Of a DNA stretch of 64,000 nt, positions 31,631 to 42,589 are shown one piece after another. Made by a program: the position numbers and the translations under genes. The number at the start of each line of letters is the position of its first letter. Within the stretch, counting starts at the first letter, position 1. The stretch covers positions 186,001-250,000 of the forward strand of contig NAJO01000028.1 in NCBI GenBank assembly GCA_002077065.1, given 5' to 3'. The notes under the pieces were generated by a model. It did not search any database, had not been told where the DNA came from, and saw only the letters and a list, made by a program, of their open reading frames with translations. This DNA comes from Cryoendolithus antarcticus. Taxonomy: Eukaryota > Ascomycota > Dothideomycetes > Cladosporiales > Cladosporiaceae.

Positions 31631-34265
31631 CTACGCCGAACATCCATCCATGAGCGTGTTCTGCGGCCAGCTGTACCCCGCATCCTCCCAATGCGTGTAA
31701 TTAGGATTATTGTACGCCTTCGGATGCTGCGCAATGTAGTCCGTCGTCTCGTAACCCGGCGGGTCACACGTCACCATCTCGAAATCTTCTCTCTGATACC
31801 ACCTCACGTAGTCAACTCTGTACACAGTTGGGAACTTGAGGTTTGCCCAGTCGATGTTCACCCAGGCTTCGGAGAAACCCAGATTTATGATCATAGTCAT
31901 CGGCTCTTCAGAGACCATGCGCTGACCGATATTGCCGTTCGGGCCCAAGGCGCGGGCGTCGAAGGTCATCATCTCGTCGTCGCCGACTGTCCACTTGATG
32001 TAGGCGTCTTCGTCCGAGCCAGGTGCGTATTCGAAAGCGTACTTCTGGTAAGCCTTGCCGTCGTACCAGTCGTTGTTCAGCATTGATGTCGTGGACACGG
32101 CTTGTTGGAACGGTCCACCCGTGTAGGTGTTCACCATGCTGAAGCTGTAGTTTGGCGTTTGCATGAACTCGTACTCGGGGTACCACCAGATGTCAAACGG
32201 CGCGACCTGGAAGGATTGCGTAGCAACACCCACGCCCATGCCACCCCAGTCGCCACTGACTTCGATGATATCGATCTCAGGGGCTCCACGGCCAGTTCCA
32301 GGTGTAGGGTGTTCTTGTCCCTCGCATGTGCAGGACGCAAGACGTTGCCCGGGAAGGTAGTTGAGGCCGTCCGTGTGCGACTGATTCGGTGTGATACCCA
32401 CATCGCAGTCATTGTACGTGTATGGCCACATGCCATCGGTTGTAGCGAGGTAGCCGGGTCGGCCAAGGTTGCCCATTGTCCAGGCACCGGGCCACAGACC
32501 GTGCACACCACCTGGACCGGGGAGGGACGCTGAGATCTCGAACATGCCACCTTTGAAGCACAGCTGGTTCCATGAGTTGAGCATGCCTGATCGGTAGTTC
32601 AGTCCATGGCTAGCGAACTCATCGAGTTGCAGCTGAAGGGTTCCGTCGCCTTGAGAATGTCAGTCAAACGCCCTGTCTCAATTTGTTCGAAGTCCACTCA
32701 CCTGTGTTTACGGCATCTGGATCGTACCACTCCATATCCCTCGTGGCACCATACCAGATGTCGGGCGCATACCAATACGGGTCATCGCCCGGATAGAAAC
32801 TGCGATTCTGCTCATTGAATTCATCACTGAAGACCAACTTCAACGTGTTCCCGTCTCTGTCTGTCTTCGTCATCGCACCCTTCGGTGTGTCCGGGTCTAT
32901 CAAGCCCGTTCGCATGTTCTTGATGAGCGGATACTTCTTAGCGTTCACGTATGCCCATGATGATGGGTCTATCGGTTGCCATGCCCCTGGCATTTGATCA
33001 AGAGGTGTTTCTGAACCGTAAGGTATCAAGTTCGTGCCAGTGTACGATATCACCGGTAGCACGATGAAGATGCAGAGTAGTCCTGACACCATGAAAAGCA
33101 TGCCAATTGTACTGACAATGTTCTCCCGTGCGAAGCGATCTCTCCAGCCTGCTTTCAGTTTAATATCGTCGTCCCACATGGGCATGTGCAAATCATCGTC
33201 GTCCTCCTTCGCGTCTGTGAAAAGTGGGAATGAGTACTCTGGCGCACCTAATCGGTCGTCCACAAAGGGGAAGAACGGCGTCTTCTCGGGATCCGCATCA
33301 CTGATGATGGCCGGTGTACCTGGATTGTTCGGTAGTATCGCTGCGCCTGCTGCTCCCGCCGCGACCGCGGCTTTTGCGTCTCTTTCCCGATCATGGCTGT
33401 TCTGCTTTGACAGGTTCGGTGTGCCTGGCGCGCTACCTTGCACACTGCGATCAAAAGGGTTTGACAATCGCTTCTCATCGTTAAAGGGATCTGATAATCG
33501 CTCATGTAAATCCGTCGAGGACATAGCATTTGATGCCATGAGATGTGTGGAGGAGTTGTTGGCGGTTCGAGCATGTTGCGACATGGGTTTGAGAAGGTCG
33601 GATTGTGAGTTGTTGTTCGAAGAGAATGGATTGTAGTAGCGAGTGTAATCGGACCCGAGATCTCGTAATGTTTTCGGCGTCTGCTGCCTCGTCAGGCTGA
33701 GAGACGAGTCGTTCTCAGCCATCTCGAACAGGTAGCTATTCGGCCGCGTGGGTCGCGTGCTTGATACTCCAGATCGTGCGGTACCTGGTGGCACAAGTGA
33801 GACTTTGCTCCGTCCCGCCAACGGCCATGGTCTTGCCGGATCATCTGGAGCCTCGTTGCTGCTCTTCCTACTATCAGCTGCTTCGCCCGAGCTGTTCGAA
33901 GGCGTAGAGACGAGTGGCGATGAAACTACAGGCACATGTGGCGGAGGGTGTCTCGGCATTTCAAGTCCTTCGTCTGTGTCGGCCTCCGTCAAATCAGACT
34001 CTGGTATTGCCGCCACATTGCTGCCCGCTAATCCCGGCACTTGTCTACTCTTCTTCCTCAGCAAGTTTGGCTGACTTGACGATCTGCTTGGTCCTCGTGA
34101 GCTCGGTCGTGATCGCGATGCTTCTCGTAGTGCCTGGGCAGAAGCGGCAGCATTGAGGTTCGTCGTTGATCGCCCAGCCTGTTGCGGCTGGCGGTCATCT
34201 TCAGCGTCGACATAGGCTGAGCTTCGCGATGAACTTCGTGATATATCTGGGCGAACTGGCAACAT
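31631..34265 (-). CDS. KRE6: Beta-glucan synthesis-associated protein Kre6/Skn1 (GH16 family)
   Basis: Exons 34265-32702 and 32649-31631 give 860 residues; the 52-nt intron (GTGAGT...CAAG) joins DPDAVNTG to DGTLQLQLDEFAS. The N-terminal 370 residues are a Ser/Arg/Pro-rich cytosolic tail. A single membrane anchor follows (IVSTIGMLFMVSGLLCIFIV), making this a type II membrane protein. The lumenal part is a GH16-like domain: KLVFSDEFNEQNRSFYPGDD, DIWYGATRDMEWYDPD, GVHGLWPGAWTMGNLGRPGY, and the catalytic-type motif APEIDIIEVSGDWG. Kre6 proteins act in the secretory pathway in making cell-wall beta-1,6-glucan. The C-terminus (SWPQNTLMDGCSA) has the conserved Cys near its end. Confidence 0.95.
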
Positions 34266-36058
34266 GATGGGCTAGACTACGCTCATGCGGCTTCGTCGTC
34301 CTGGTGTGGCGGCGGAGAGAGTTCCGTGGATACACTTGAGCACGAGGCTATGATAAGAGCGGCAATAGCGATAGTCGTATGTCCAGGGAGGTGCAGTTGA
34401 CAGCAGTCCCTAGGGAACGGTACAGCGCAGTATTAGCGCAACGAGTGTGGAGGAAGGCGACACTCCAGGTGGAGACTGCTCGAATCAGTCGTGCTTGTGG
34501 ATCTTTGCCAATCTGAGGTGGACGGCAACCCTGGTCCGCAAAGTCTCGATGGTGGAGTGGCAACCTTGGCGGGCAGATCTGGCAGAATAACGCCGCGTTA
34601 CAACGGCCACACGTTAGATAAGTAACGACAGTATATGTGTGCTTGGCGGGTGAAAGTGTGGATGGTAGCAGCAGCAATTTGGCTCGCGATAGACGTTGCT
34701 GCCCACGCACCTTGCTGGGGAGAAGAGACTAACGACGCCACCAAGCCGTCGCTGCCGAATTAGCAGCGGGCTTCAGCTGCAGGATCGCCAAGTTCACCAG
34801 CCTTGCGATGGATGGGAATGATGTTCATGCAGTGCAGTAGTCTACCCCAGTGGCACCGTAGTCACAATCATACATCACTGACTAGATGCGACCCGAGCCC
34901 ATCACGATCTCCGCTACCTGCCACCACGAACTCTGTCCTTGGGGTTGCAGCACAGGGCTCGTGCATGACGTCTCTCTGTGCCAAGGTCTGTGGTCCAATG
35001 GCGCGCGATCGTATGTACCCTTGTACAGAATCTCCGCCCGTGAGATTATTATTGCAGCGTGCATATGCGCTACCGTCTACGCGTCGTCAGGGTATAGCCT
35101 TACTATCCTCACAATCCAAGACTCCCGCGAGACATCAAGACAACAACAATGATTTCAGACCCACCCACCCATGATCGACGTCCATCTCATAGCGACGGCA
35201 GCATCAGGCCCAGCATCTATCATGACCCGCGCGATTGCGTACACTCCGCATAGCCGCGGCAAAGGGTGGCTGAATACTGCATTCAGCTACTGCTCAGCTG
35301 CATAAGAGTATCGGAGACTTTGGTACCAGTGAGCAGAAGCAGGATCTGCTTCCGCCCAGCGGAGGAGTACGTACACACTAACGGCCAAGTGCTTTGTATC
35401 TTGAGACACCGGCCCCCAAGAACCAGCAGGGGCGGTGCACAGATTGCCAGCGGAGAAGGAGGAAGATGTTGACTAGGCTTTTCGTGGCGACAGGGGTCCT
35501 GCCAAGCTTCTTGGGGTGAATCTTCGGGGGTACTTGATCGGGTACTCGAGCCGAGTGGAAGTCGGCACACGACATCACTTCTACTGTCTGTCTGTTTAGC
35601 AAATGTTCATCGATATACAGGTAAGGCGGTTCCGAATCGAGCTTCATTAATGGAACACTTCACTCCTCTACTTCTCTGGCAGTACTGGACGGGATGTAGC
35701 TGTGTGCCTAAACATACGTCCATTATTGCAGGTCGAGCATAATTTGCAGGAAGGGGCAGCTCGTCCCACTGACAGGAGCAGTCCGCAGTGTTCAGACTTT
35801 CTAGAGTAGCAGAGGATTTGTGCTCCTCCGCATCTGCCTGGACGTCCTTCCCGTGGGCACAAGCTGGGCTGGACACATTGTTTAAGGATCTCAGAGTCTC
35901 TTCGTCCATCACGTTTGCCAACCGTTCAGCCTGCGCCAACCGATTCCTGCCTCGACATCTCACGTCTCACTGCGAAGAGCATATCAGCCTGATGCTCACT
36001 GTAGCGCTGACAAGGATGCTACCTTCTCATGATCCGAATGCAGCAGACCGATCTGTCC
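34266..36058. other. KRE6 upstream region, gene-poor
   Basis: About 1.8 kb without a supported gene. Open frames are under 125 codons, overlap on both strands and have no recognisable motif. One at 35607-35963 (minus) precedes the tandem array in orientation and could be a small gene, but it does not resemble the array members and I do not call it. Confidence 0.4.
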
Positions 36059-36880
36059 TCACGGCTCCATCTTCGCCACGGCATCTCTGAGAGCGGCTCT
36101 GTGTGTCGAGAACAGCGCTTGCTGCTTTGGTGCAGATACAGCCTTATCGTATAGACAATCGCAGTATGCTTTGCGATCTTCCCTCCCGCATTTGCAGCTA
36201 CAAGCTAGGCACCTCTGTGTTCGAATCACCAGTACATCTGCGGAATTGGAGTCGAGTCTGCGCACCTCGTATGAGGCCTTTAAGATTTTCAGCAGCGGAG
36301 TCATGTGCTTTACAAGCAGCTCGGATCTCGGACCCGGAGCTCCTGCGCCATTACGGCAGAGGCCCGAATGACCTATTGCGAGACGGCGGAGATTGACCAG
36401 TGGTAGCAAGCTTCGCCAAAATTCTTTCGCTGAACCGACGACATAGTGGTGAAGCTCGACCTGCTTGATCGCATACGCAGGGCTGCCGAAGGAGGTCAGG
36501 AAGTTGGCTAGTCTTGCGGTGTTCAAGAACTTAAAGATATTGCTGCCGTAGAGCACCTCTTCGGCCTCAGTGTGCAGTAGCTTACAAACCATCAAGAGTG
36601 CCGTCGCTCTGGCGGGCTCTGGCACCCACTCGCGAGTGGTGGTATCGAAGATCTGTGCGATGTGACTTGCGTTTCGTTGGTGACCACTGACGACATAGCG
36701 CTGCTCCCGAGCGCTATTTGACATGACCGGATATGTCACGGTGAACTCGATCGGCTCCGGTTTGACAAGGACATGGCCGAGAATCTCTTTCCTGATCTCT
36801 GGCGGGAGACGATCGGTGAGGTAGCAGGTGGTTGGCATAGGCCTATTAGCAACCGCAGTGGGATGTTCACGTTTCGGCAT
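36059..36880 (-). CDS. Tandem F-box-like paralogue 1 (intact)
   Basis: 273 residues, one exon, first copy in a seven-gene same-strand array. The N-terminal motif CYLTDRLPPEIRKEILGHVL resembles the beginning of F-box/2EXR-type fungal domains. A shared body follows: TALLMVCKLLHTEAEEVLYG, AIKQVELHHYVVGSAKEFW, RSLLPLVNLRRLAIGHSGLC and LLKILKASYE. Near the C-terminus a cysteine cluster CLACSCKCG-x8-CDC could bind metal. A final helix (HRAALRDAVAKMEP) is conserved in the array. No function is known to me; an adaptor role as for other F-box-like proteins is only a guess. It is well diverged from its neighbours, so the expansion is not recent. Confidence 0.75.
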   Translation of the reverse strand: MPKREHPTAVANRPMPTTCYLTDRLPPEIRKEILGHVLVKPEPIEFTVTYPVMSNSAREQRYVVSGHQRNASHIAQIFDTTTREWVPEPARATALLMVCKLLHTEAEEVLYGSNIFKFLNTARLANFLTSFGSPAYAIKQVELHHYVVGSAKEFWRSLLPLVNLRRLAIGHSGLCRNGAGAPGPRSELLVKHMTPLLKILKASYEVRRLDSNSADVLVIRTQRCLACSCKCGREDRKAYCDCLYDKAVSAPKQQALFSTHRAALRDAVAKMEP

Positions 36881-37328
36881 TGTGGTGGATTGATAGAAGG
36901 AGGTATACTATGTGCGCACACGGCCCATTTCGAAGTATGGCACAACACGGAAGTCGATGGCGAACAGGTCTAGCTCACTTAATCACATGTCATCCTGCTC
37001 GGTGATGAGCGATATAACTGAGTGGTGAAACCCTCGCGCAGTGAGTCAAATGCTGCTGCGCCTTATGCGGCATGTGCGCTATCAATGAGCAGCTGCACTC
37101 GCTGCCTGCCCATGGAAACTGAGAGGGAGAAGCTTGCTGAAGCGTGCTCGGCTCCAGGAAAGCCCTCTCGCGGGTTATCCGCGAGCTGTAATACTCCCCG
37201 GTTTTCGCACACGCTGGAAGCGCCAACCCGACACCGACACCCTATCTCGCCTTCCTCGCAACTCACACATCGCCCCTCAGACGTTTCGCCACCCACTTTC
37301 CAAGTTTCGATCGTTACCTTAATCTCTC
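36881..37328. other. Spacer between paralogues 1 and 2
   Basis: About 450 bp that should hold the promoter of paralogue 1. No gene or clear repeat seen. Confidence 0.4.
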
Positions 37329-38102
37329 CTACATTTCCTGCATCGTCACCGCAATTAGCGCATCGATCCGACCGACGAGCTTCGCGTGCTCGGCCGCGGC
37401 CGCTTGGGTCCCACACGCCGTCGTGCATTGGTCGTAATGCGGATCGCGGAAGTCCTTCAGTCGATGATCGTTGCGGCACCACCAGCAAGGTATCTTGCAC
37501 ACCTTAAGACAGATCAGGCTTTGGAGGTCCACGTCCTTCTCCCGTGCAGCACGCGAAGCGTGTAGAACTTCTAGCAGCGGCTTCATTTACTGCTGCACAG
37601 CATGCAATTTGACCGGCTGCGCGCGAGCCTGACATAGCTCGTAATGCGGAAGGGTGATAGTGCGTAGGTTGACGAGGGGGACCAGACTGTGCCAGAACTG
37701 CTCCGCTGTACTAGGCACGTAGCGCTCGATGATAAGTGCTTTGATTGCATGCTCAAGCGCACCGATCTCTTCGAGGAACTTCGTCACGGCAGCGGTACTC
37801 GGAAATACGAAGCTATTTGTGCTGAATAGGACCTCGCTGGCCTCCGCCCAAAAGGTTTTGCATGTCTTCAAGAGGGCAGTCGTGTTGTCCAACTCAGGTC
37901 CAGGAAGAAGACTTTCGTCGTTGTCGATCACCCATTTGCGATTGCGTTTGCCTTCGGCGACCTTGAGCAGGAGGTATCTGAAGTATATTGTTTCATCCCG
38001 AGCCAGGACATAGGAGAATATTTGCGCCCTCACTTCCGTTGGTACGCGATCGACAAAGATGCATGGAGCTGTCGCCATAGCGACAGATTGCGTTGTTCCC
38101 AT
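37329..38102 (-). pseudogene. Tandem F-box-like paralogue 2, broken by a TAA
   Basis: The frame is open over 257 codons except for TAA at 37589-37587. Before the stop: PCIFVDRVPTEVRAQIFSYV, LLKTCKTFWAEASEVLF, HSLVPLVNLRTITLPHYELC. After it, in the same frame: MKPLLEVLHASR, a cluster with CKIPCWWC and CTTACG, and a terminal helix. Intact paralogues read straight through this point (LQRELTPFLKVLRDSY in copy 5), so the stop replaces one codon. It is most simply a nonsense mutation. The truncated 171-residue product would lack the cysteine segment. It groups with copy 4 by its DRVPTE motif and RKWV segment. Confidence 0.75.
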
Positions 38103-38667
38103 ACTGCAGCATGCCCAGCCGATGGGTAGTGTTGTGTTTGGATGTTGATCTGTACATCATCAACGGTGCACAATAAAGTGCTTCAGAAGTGAGCATTCTG
38201 GCACGAGCGGCATGGTAAGTAAAAGGTGAAGGAAGTTGATCTGCGACTATGTGAGGAAGGTGCGAAACACGTATGACTTTGAGTACAGAACATCAATCGA
38301 GTCGTAAAGCCCAACGAGATCAAAGTACCTTTGTGGAGAATGCCTCTCGAGGCTTTAGCAAGCAGTACGCAAGAGCTACACGTACGATCCGTCGATGTAG
38401 CGAAGTCGGTAAGAAAGTCGACCGCACAATCTGATTATAGTGCAGGCTACACTATGCCGGCCACTCCTTCAACCACCTGCCTGCCAGTCCCAGCATCTCG
38501 AGTAAGTAGGATTGTCTCCTCGGGTACACCTTTGCCCATGGCCGCACCCAGCCTAAGCAGCCATCGGCCAATGAGACTCGAGTACTTGACCTTTCGAAGT
38601 CAAGCTCGAGCAAATTCACTGTACCAACTGTCGCCAAAGTATGAGTGGCACTATCGCAAGATCGCGA
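38103..38667. other. Spacer between paralogues 2 and 3
   Basis: About 565 bp. No gene or clear repeat seen. Confidence 0.4.
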
Positions 38668-39549
38668 CTACCCTCGCAATCTGCGTCGCACTGCCTTCTT
38701 TGGCTGCTGCTCCGAGTCAAGATTGACTCTTCGAAGACTGTTCTCAAGTGTTCCTTTGACTGACCTGACCAGTTCGACGTGGCGCTCATCAAACGCAAGC
38801 CGGTCGGTACTCGGCTTAGGACACTTGCCTCCATTGGGCCATTTGTGTCGCACCTCACAAGTGCAATTCCATGCTTCACAGAAGTCTGCGTGGCCCTGCA
38901 ACACGTCCACTGGACTGGCTGTCAACCCCTGCATATCATACGATGCACTCAGGCTTTTCATCAACGGCATCACCAATCTCTGCAGCTCTTCCAAGCTCAC
39001 CCTAGGAAAGCTACGCTCACAGAGCCTCGAGTGAGCAACGGCGATGGTTCGTAGATTCGTCAGAGGCAACAAGGAGTTCCAGAATGTCGGTCTGCCGAGC
39101 ATACTAAAGTAGTACCCGGTGATCCGGACCTTCTGTATGGCCAATTTGCCTGCTCCTGGCATTTTCAGGAAACCCATCCAGGTTTCTTCGTCACAAACCG
39201 AGAACTCGTTGCTTCCGTACAGCACTTGCGTGGCTTCGGTGCTGATGATCGTGCAGGTCTGCAGTAGTGCAGTGAACCTAAGAGGTGACGGCACCCAACT
39301 GTTTTTGGCGCGATCGTAGACGTACCCCGGATGGTGAGGATGTTCGCGGTGGGTGCTGATGTAGTATCTGTTCTCTGGCTCACCTGGTGTGCCGCGAGGG
39401 CGGATATAACGGATGACAATCGGAGATCGTTTGATCACTAGCTGACGGAGAGTGTGATCCCTGATCTCCGGCGGAATTCGATCAGTCAAGAAGCATGTCG
39501 AAGTGGGTGGAATGTTGGTGATGGACATGGGGACCTTGTGTTCAGGCAT
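38668..39549 (-). CDS. Tandem F-box-like paralogue 3 (intact)
   Basis: 293 residues, one exon, the longest intact member. It starts MPEHKVPMSITNIPPTSTCF and then TDRIPPEIRDHTLRQLVIKR. Shared blocks: HHPGYVYDRAKNSWVPSPLR, FTALLQTCTIISTEATQVLY, WNSLLPLTNLRTIAVAHSRL, LMKSLSASYD and the DVLQ motif. Its cysteine segment differs from copies 1, 5 and 7: CEAWNCTC, then KWPNGGKCP. The C-terminal helix is followed by a basic tail (KKAVRRRLRG) that could act as a nuclear signal. Function unknown. Confidence 0.75.
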   Translation of the reverse strand: MPEHKVPMSITNIPPTSTCFLTDRIPPEIRDHTLRQLVIKRSPIVIRYIRPRGTPGEPENRYYISTHREHPHHPGYVYDRAKNSWVPSPLRFTALLQTCTIISTEATQVLYGSNEFSVCDEETWMGFLKMPGAGKLAIQKVRITGYYFSMLGRPTFWNSLLPLTNLRTIAVAHSRLCERSFPRVSLEELQRLVMPLMKSLSASYDMQGLTASPVDVLQGHADFCEAWNCTCEVRHKWPNGGKCPKPSTDRLAFDERHVELVRSVKGTLENSLRRVNLDSEQQPKKAVRRRLRG

Positions 39550-40037
39550 CGTAGCAGATGTGTGAGTTGGATAGTGAGTGGATGAGGTAGCACCTTAGTG
39601 CAAGAAGAGGAAGGACTCAGGCTTCGGACACAAGCATGGCGTCTCATGGGAAAAGACGAGGCTGATTGTGGTATGAACGTTTCGTGAGGACTAAGTAAAG
39701 GTTGACCGGAGTTGGCATGAGCTGACAAACGTCCCACAGGAAGATGGACCACGATCCTGAAGCAGTGAAGGCGAAGATGAAGTCTCTATGACTACGGTCA
39801 TGAAGCGAGTCTACATTCGTCCAGCTGACCTTCACCTCATATCGCACGATCAATATCGCATATGCCGCTCTGTCTCACAACTCATGCCATCCGTCGACAT
39901 GACCCTCGTCCTCGCCAGCGAACCTAACCCGCTATCCCCCAAGTACAGAGGACAAGCACCCATCTCCACTTGCCACTCGCCTGTCTCTCGACCAGCGCCT
40001 CCTTCGCTCCTCGCCTGCGATCCAGCTGTCACCGAAT
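39550..40037. other. Spacer between paralogues 3 and 4
   Basis: About 490 bp. No gene or clear repeat seen. Confidence 0.4.
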
Positions 40038-40821
40038 CTACTGGAGCGCAGCCGCAATCAGAGCTTGAATGCTGTCCTTCAGCTTCTGGACCTCCGGAGC
40101 TTCCAACGCTGCATACTTGCTAGCACTGGCGTACCCAATGAAACCATCACGTCGCAATTCGGGGCTCTGCCTCACACACGGAGGACAGTAACCCCATGAT
40201 GCGCTTCGCACCTGCACCAAAGCTTGTAGGCGATCGATTGCTGGCGCTGGTCGTATGCCGTCCGGAGCGTCCTGAGCAGTGGCTTCATGTGAAGCTGAAG
40301 AAGTGACAGCTTGATGCATGTGTCTCGATTCTGGCACAGGCTGTCGTGCGGTAAGGAGATAGAGCGTAGGTTGACGAGTGGTAGTAGGCTTAGCCAGAAA
40401 GCCTTCGAGTTGTTCTTCACATACTGATCGACAGAGATCGCTTTGATGGCGTACTTGGGACCGCCGATCGTCTCAACAAAGCTTGTGACTGCGGTAGTGG
40501 TCGGGAAGCTGAAGACGTTGCAGCTGAGTAGAACTTCGCTAGCTTCTATGTGTATTAGCTTGCAGGTGGATAGTAGTCCAGCGCCCAGGCGATGTCGAAT
40601 CTTCTCATAGCGGTGATTGGTGGTGTTGTATGTTGTCAGGGACCGGGCTACCCACTTGCGTTTGCGATTGCCCTCTTCGTTGCGAGGCTGGATGTATTGG
40701 AACTTGATGGGGTTGTCTTTGGTGAGGATGTAGCTGAAGATCGCCTTCCTGATCTCTGTCGGTACCCGGTCGGTGAAGTACAGGGGGCTGCGATCGAGCT
40801 GATTGGGGTGTTGGTGGCCAT
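40038..40821 (-). pseudogene. Tandem F-box-like paralogue 4, two frameshifts
   Basis: From ATG at 40821 the first frame gives MATNTPISSIAAPCT. The family motif FTDRVPTEIRKAIFSYI then continues in another frame, implying a 1-nt loss near 40777-40781. The second frame stays open through KFQYIQPRNEEGNRKRKWV, SEVLLSCNVFSFPTTTAVTS and FWLSLLPLVNLRSISLPHD to about 40240. Similarity then passes to a third frame (SASWGYCPPCVRQ, EVQKLKDSIQALIAAALQ), implying a second 1-nt loss near 40227-40250. The 784-nt span plus two bases would make 261 codons and a stop, matching family length. It is closest to copy 2. Confidence 0.75.
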
Positions 40822-41256
40822 GATCTAGACTGTGTGCGCGTTTGATGGTGGTGTGGTAGTCGGCAAGAGATCAGATGTACCCAAGTCTGGATGTCGAAGC
40901 CGTATGTGCTTGTCGTCTGAACGCGTGAGGCAAGTGCGGCTACGTGCGTAAACAGAACGGCGGCAGGAGCGTCGAGTAGTGCAGTGAGACCGACTTCACT
41001 TCAGCTTTGTCGCAGGCGCCAGCAGCTACTCATCTTTACATGGTGAACGTGTCGAGAACAATGGAATCGTGAAATGAGAGATAGCCAGCAGCGTTCACAT
41101 GCCTCCTCTCTTATTCATTGCCCTACCCACTCATGTGTGCAGCAATATCTGCAACAACTTCGATGTACGTAATCACCAATGACCCGCTGCCATGTTGTAG
41201 CTATCCTGTCACTTCACTTCATCCTAGCAGCTGCATGTCCGTCGTGGAGCCACACT
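40822..41256. other. Spacer between paralogues 4 and 5
   Basis: About 435 bp. No gene or clear repeat seen. Confidence 0.4.
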
Positions 41257-42108
41257 TTAGTCGCGCAGCCCCGCCACCGTCTCCCTCATAGCAGCGCCAA
41301 CAGTCTTCACCAGCGCAGCATGCCCGACACCGAACGCCGCATAGTTCTCCTCCCAGTCCTTAGAATCGGTGCATGCCGCCTTGCACTTTGGCGCCCTCCC
41401 ACACGTGCACATACAGCCCCAGCAGCGGTAGTTGCTGATCTGCAAGACGTCTGCAGCGTTTGCTGCGAGGCCCTGATGCTTGTACGAGTCCCGCAGTACC
41501 TTCAAAAACGGCGTCAACTCGCGCTGGAGCGCTGTGAGCCTGATTGACTTGCTCAGCGACTTTGGGCACAGGTGAATGTGCTCGAGCTTGAGGACGCGGA
41601 GGTTGACGAGCGGGAGAAGCGCCTTCCAGAACCCTTTCGCAGCTTTGGTAGTCAGGTCACCTCCAACGTCGAGGACCTTGATTGCGTGCATCGGTCCTTC
41701 AAAGGTAGTGAGCCAGCCGGCGGCAACTGAGGTCGTCTTGAATTGGAACTCGTTGCAGCCATAGAACACCTCGCTGGCTTCAGCTTGGATCTGCTTACAA
41801 GTCTGTAGAAGGGCGGTGACTATGAGCGGCGCTTGGACCCAACTCTTGGTTTTTGGAATGTAGACTTGGCCCGGGTGCTTCGAGTTGCGGTTGTGAAAGC
41901 GGGAGACGTATTTGCCAGAGCTCTTGCCTGATGAGCGGACGACGGCGAATTGGATAGGCCACTCTTTGGTGAGGACGTAGGAAAAGATGTCTTTGCGGAT
42001 CTCGATTGGGATGCGGTCGAGTAGATAGCATACCGGTGGCGGCATTATAGTGGCCGATGGTGAGGTATCACTGGTCTTCGACTTCTTGATGCGCTCGCGC
42101 GGTGCCAT
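41257..42108 (-). CDS. Tandem F-box-like paralogue 5 (intact)
   Basis: 283 residues from ATG at 42108 (MAPRERIKKSKTSDTS). The frame extends upstream but without an ATG. A basic N-terminus precedes CYLLDRIPIEIRKDIFSYVL. Shared blocks: KHPGQVYIPKTKSWVQAPLI, TALLQTCKQIQAEASEVFYG, FWKALLPLVNLRVLKLEHIH, RELTPFLKVLRDSYKHQGL and AADVLQI. The cysteine cluster is CWGCMCTCGRAPKCKAAC, and the terminal helix HAALVKTVGAAMRETV. This member gives the clearest view of the family layout: F-box-like motif, central body, CxxCxCxC cluster, helix. Function unknown. Confidence 0.75.
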   Translation of the reverse strand: MAPRERIKKSKTSDTSPSATIMPPPVCYLLDRIPIEIRKDIFSYVLTKEWPIQFAVVRSSGKSSGKYVSRFHNRNSKHPGQVYIPKTKSWVQAPLIVTALLQTCKQIQAEASEVFYGCNEFQFKTTSVAAGWLTTFEGPMHAIKVLDVGGDLTTKAAKGFWKALLPLVNLRVLKLEHIHLCPKSLSKSIRLTALQRELTPFLKVLRDSYKHQGLAANAADVLQISNYRCWGCMCTCGRAPKCKAACTDSKDWEENYAAFGVGHAALVKTVGAAMRETVAGLRD

Positions 42109-42589
42109 GGTGGTCTCTTTTGTCGACGCCGTCGAGAAGTGTCGTTGAAACTGGTGAAGTGGCCAAAATCTGTGAGATATCAGCACCTAAATGCGCCTTC
42201 TAGAGTGAAGCCCAGGAGCTAGTCTGAGTAAAGCCTTGCTGCCTGTTCGGCATGTGACAACACGAGCTGTGGGAACTGATGTACTACGCTACAAGGAAGC
42301 ATGCCACGTTGTTGAGTTGAATGCCTGTCCAACAGGACCTCATTCACCATCCCGACGATCTCGCTAAGCCATGCGACGACCCCATTCCCAAGCGAAGAAA
42401 CAAAGTCCACTGTTGCGCACTGCCGTCGTACTTACTCTGACTGTCGTGCATGACCCCATTCTCGTCGCCCATCTCGCTGCACAGCTTATCATGCAATAGC
42501 CTGCAAGCCACCACTCCTGTCCTACGCCTTTCTCGTCCCTTGTCAAAGTGGATCTCATTGAAGATCCCCGATCAGACTCGTGATGCCCG
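42109..42589. other. Spacer between paralogues 5 and 6
   Basis: About 480 bp. No gene or clear repeat seen. Confidence 0.4.

Noticed and set aside
35607..35963. 118-codon minus-strand frame next to the tandem array, considered as an eighth copy
   Set aside because: None of the family blocks (TDRIPPEIR, LVNLR, Cys cluster) is present.
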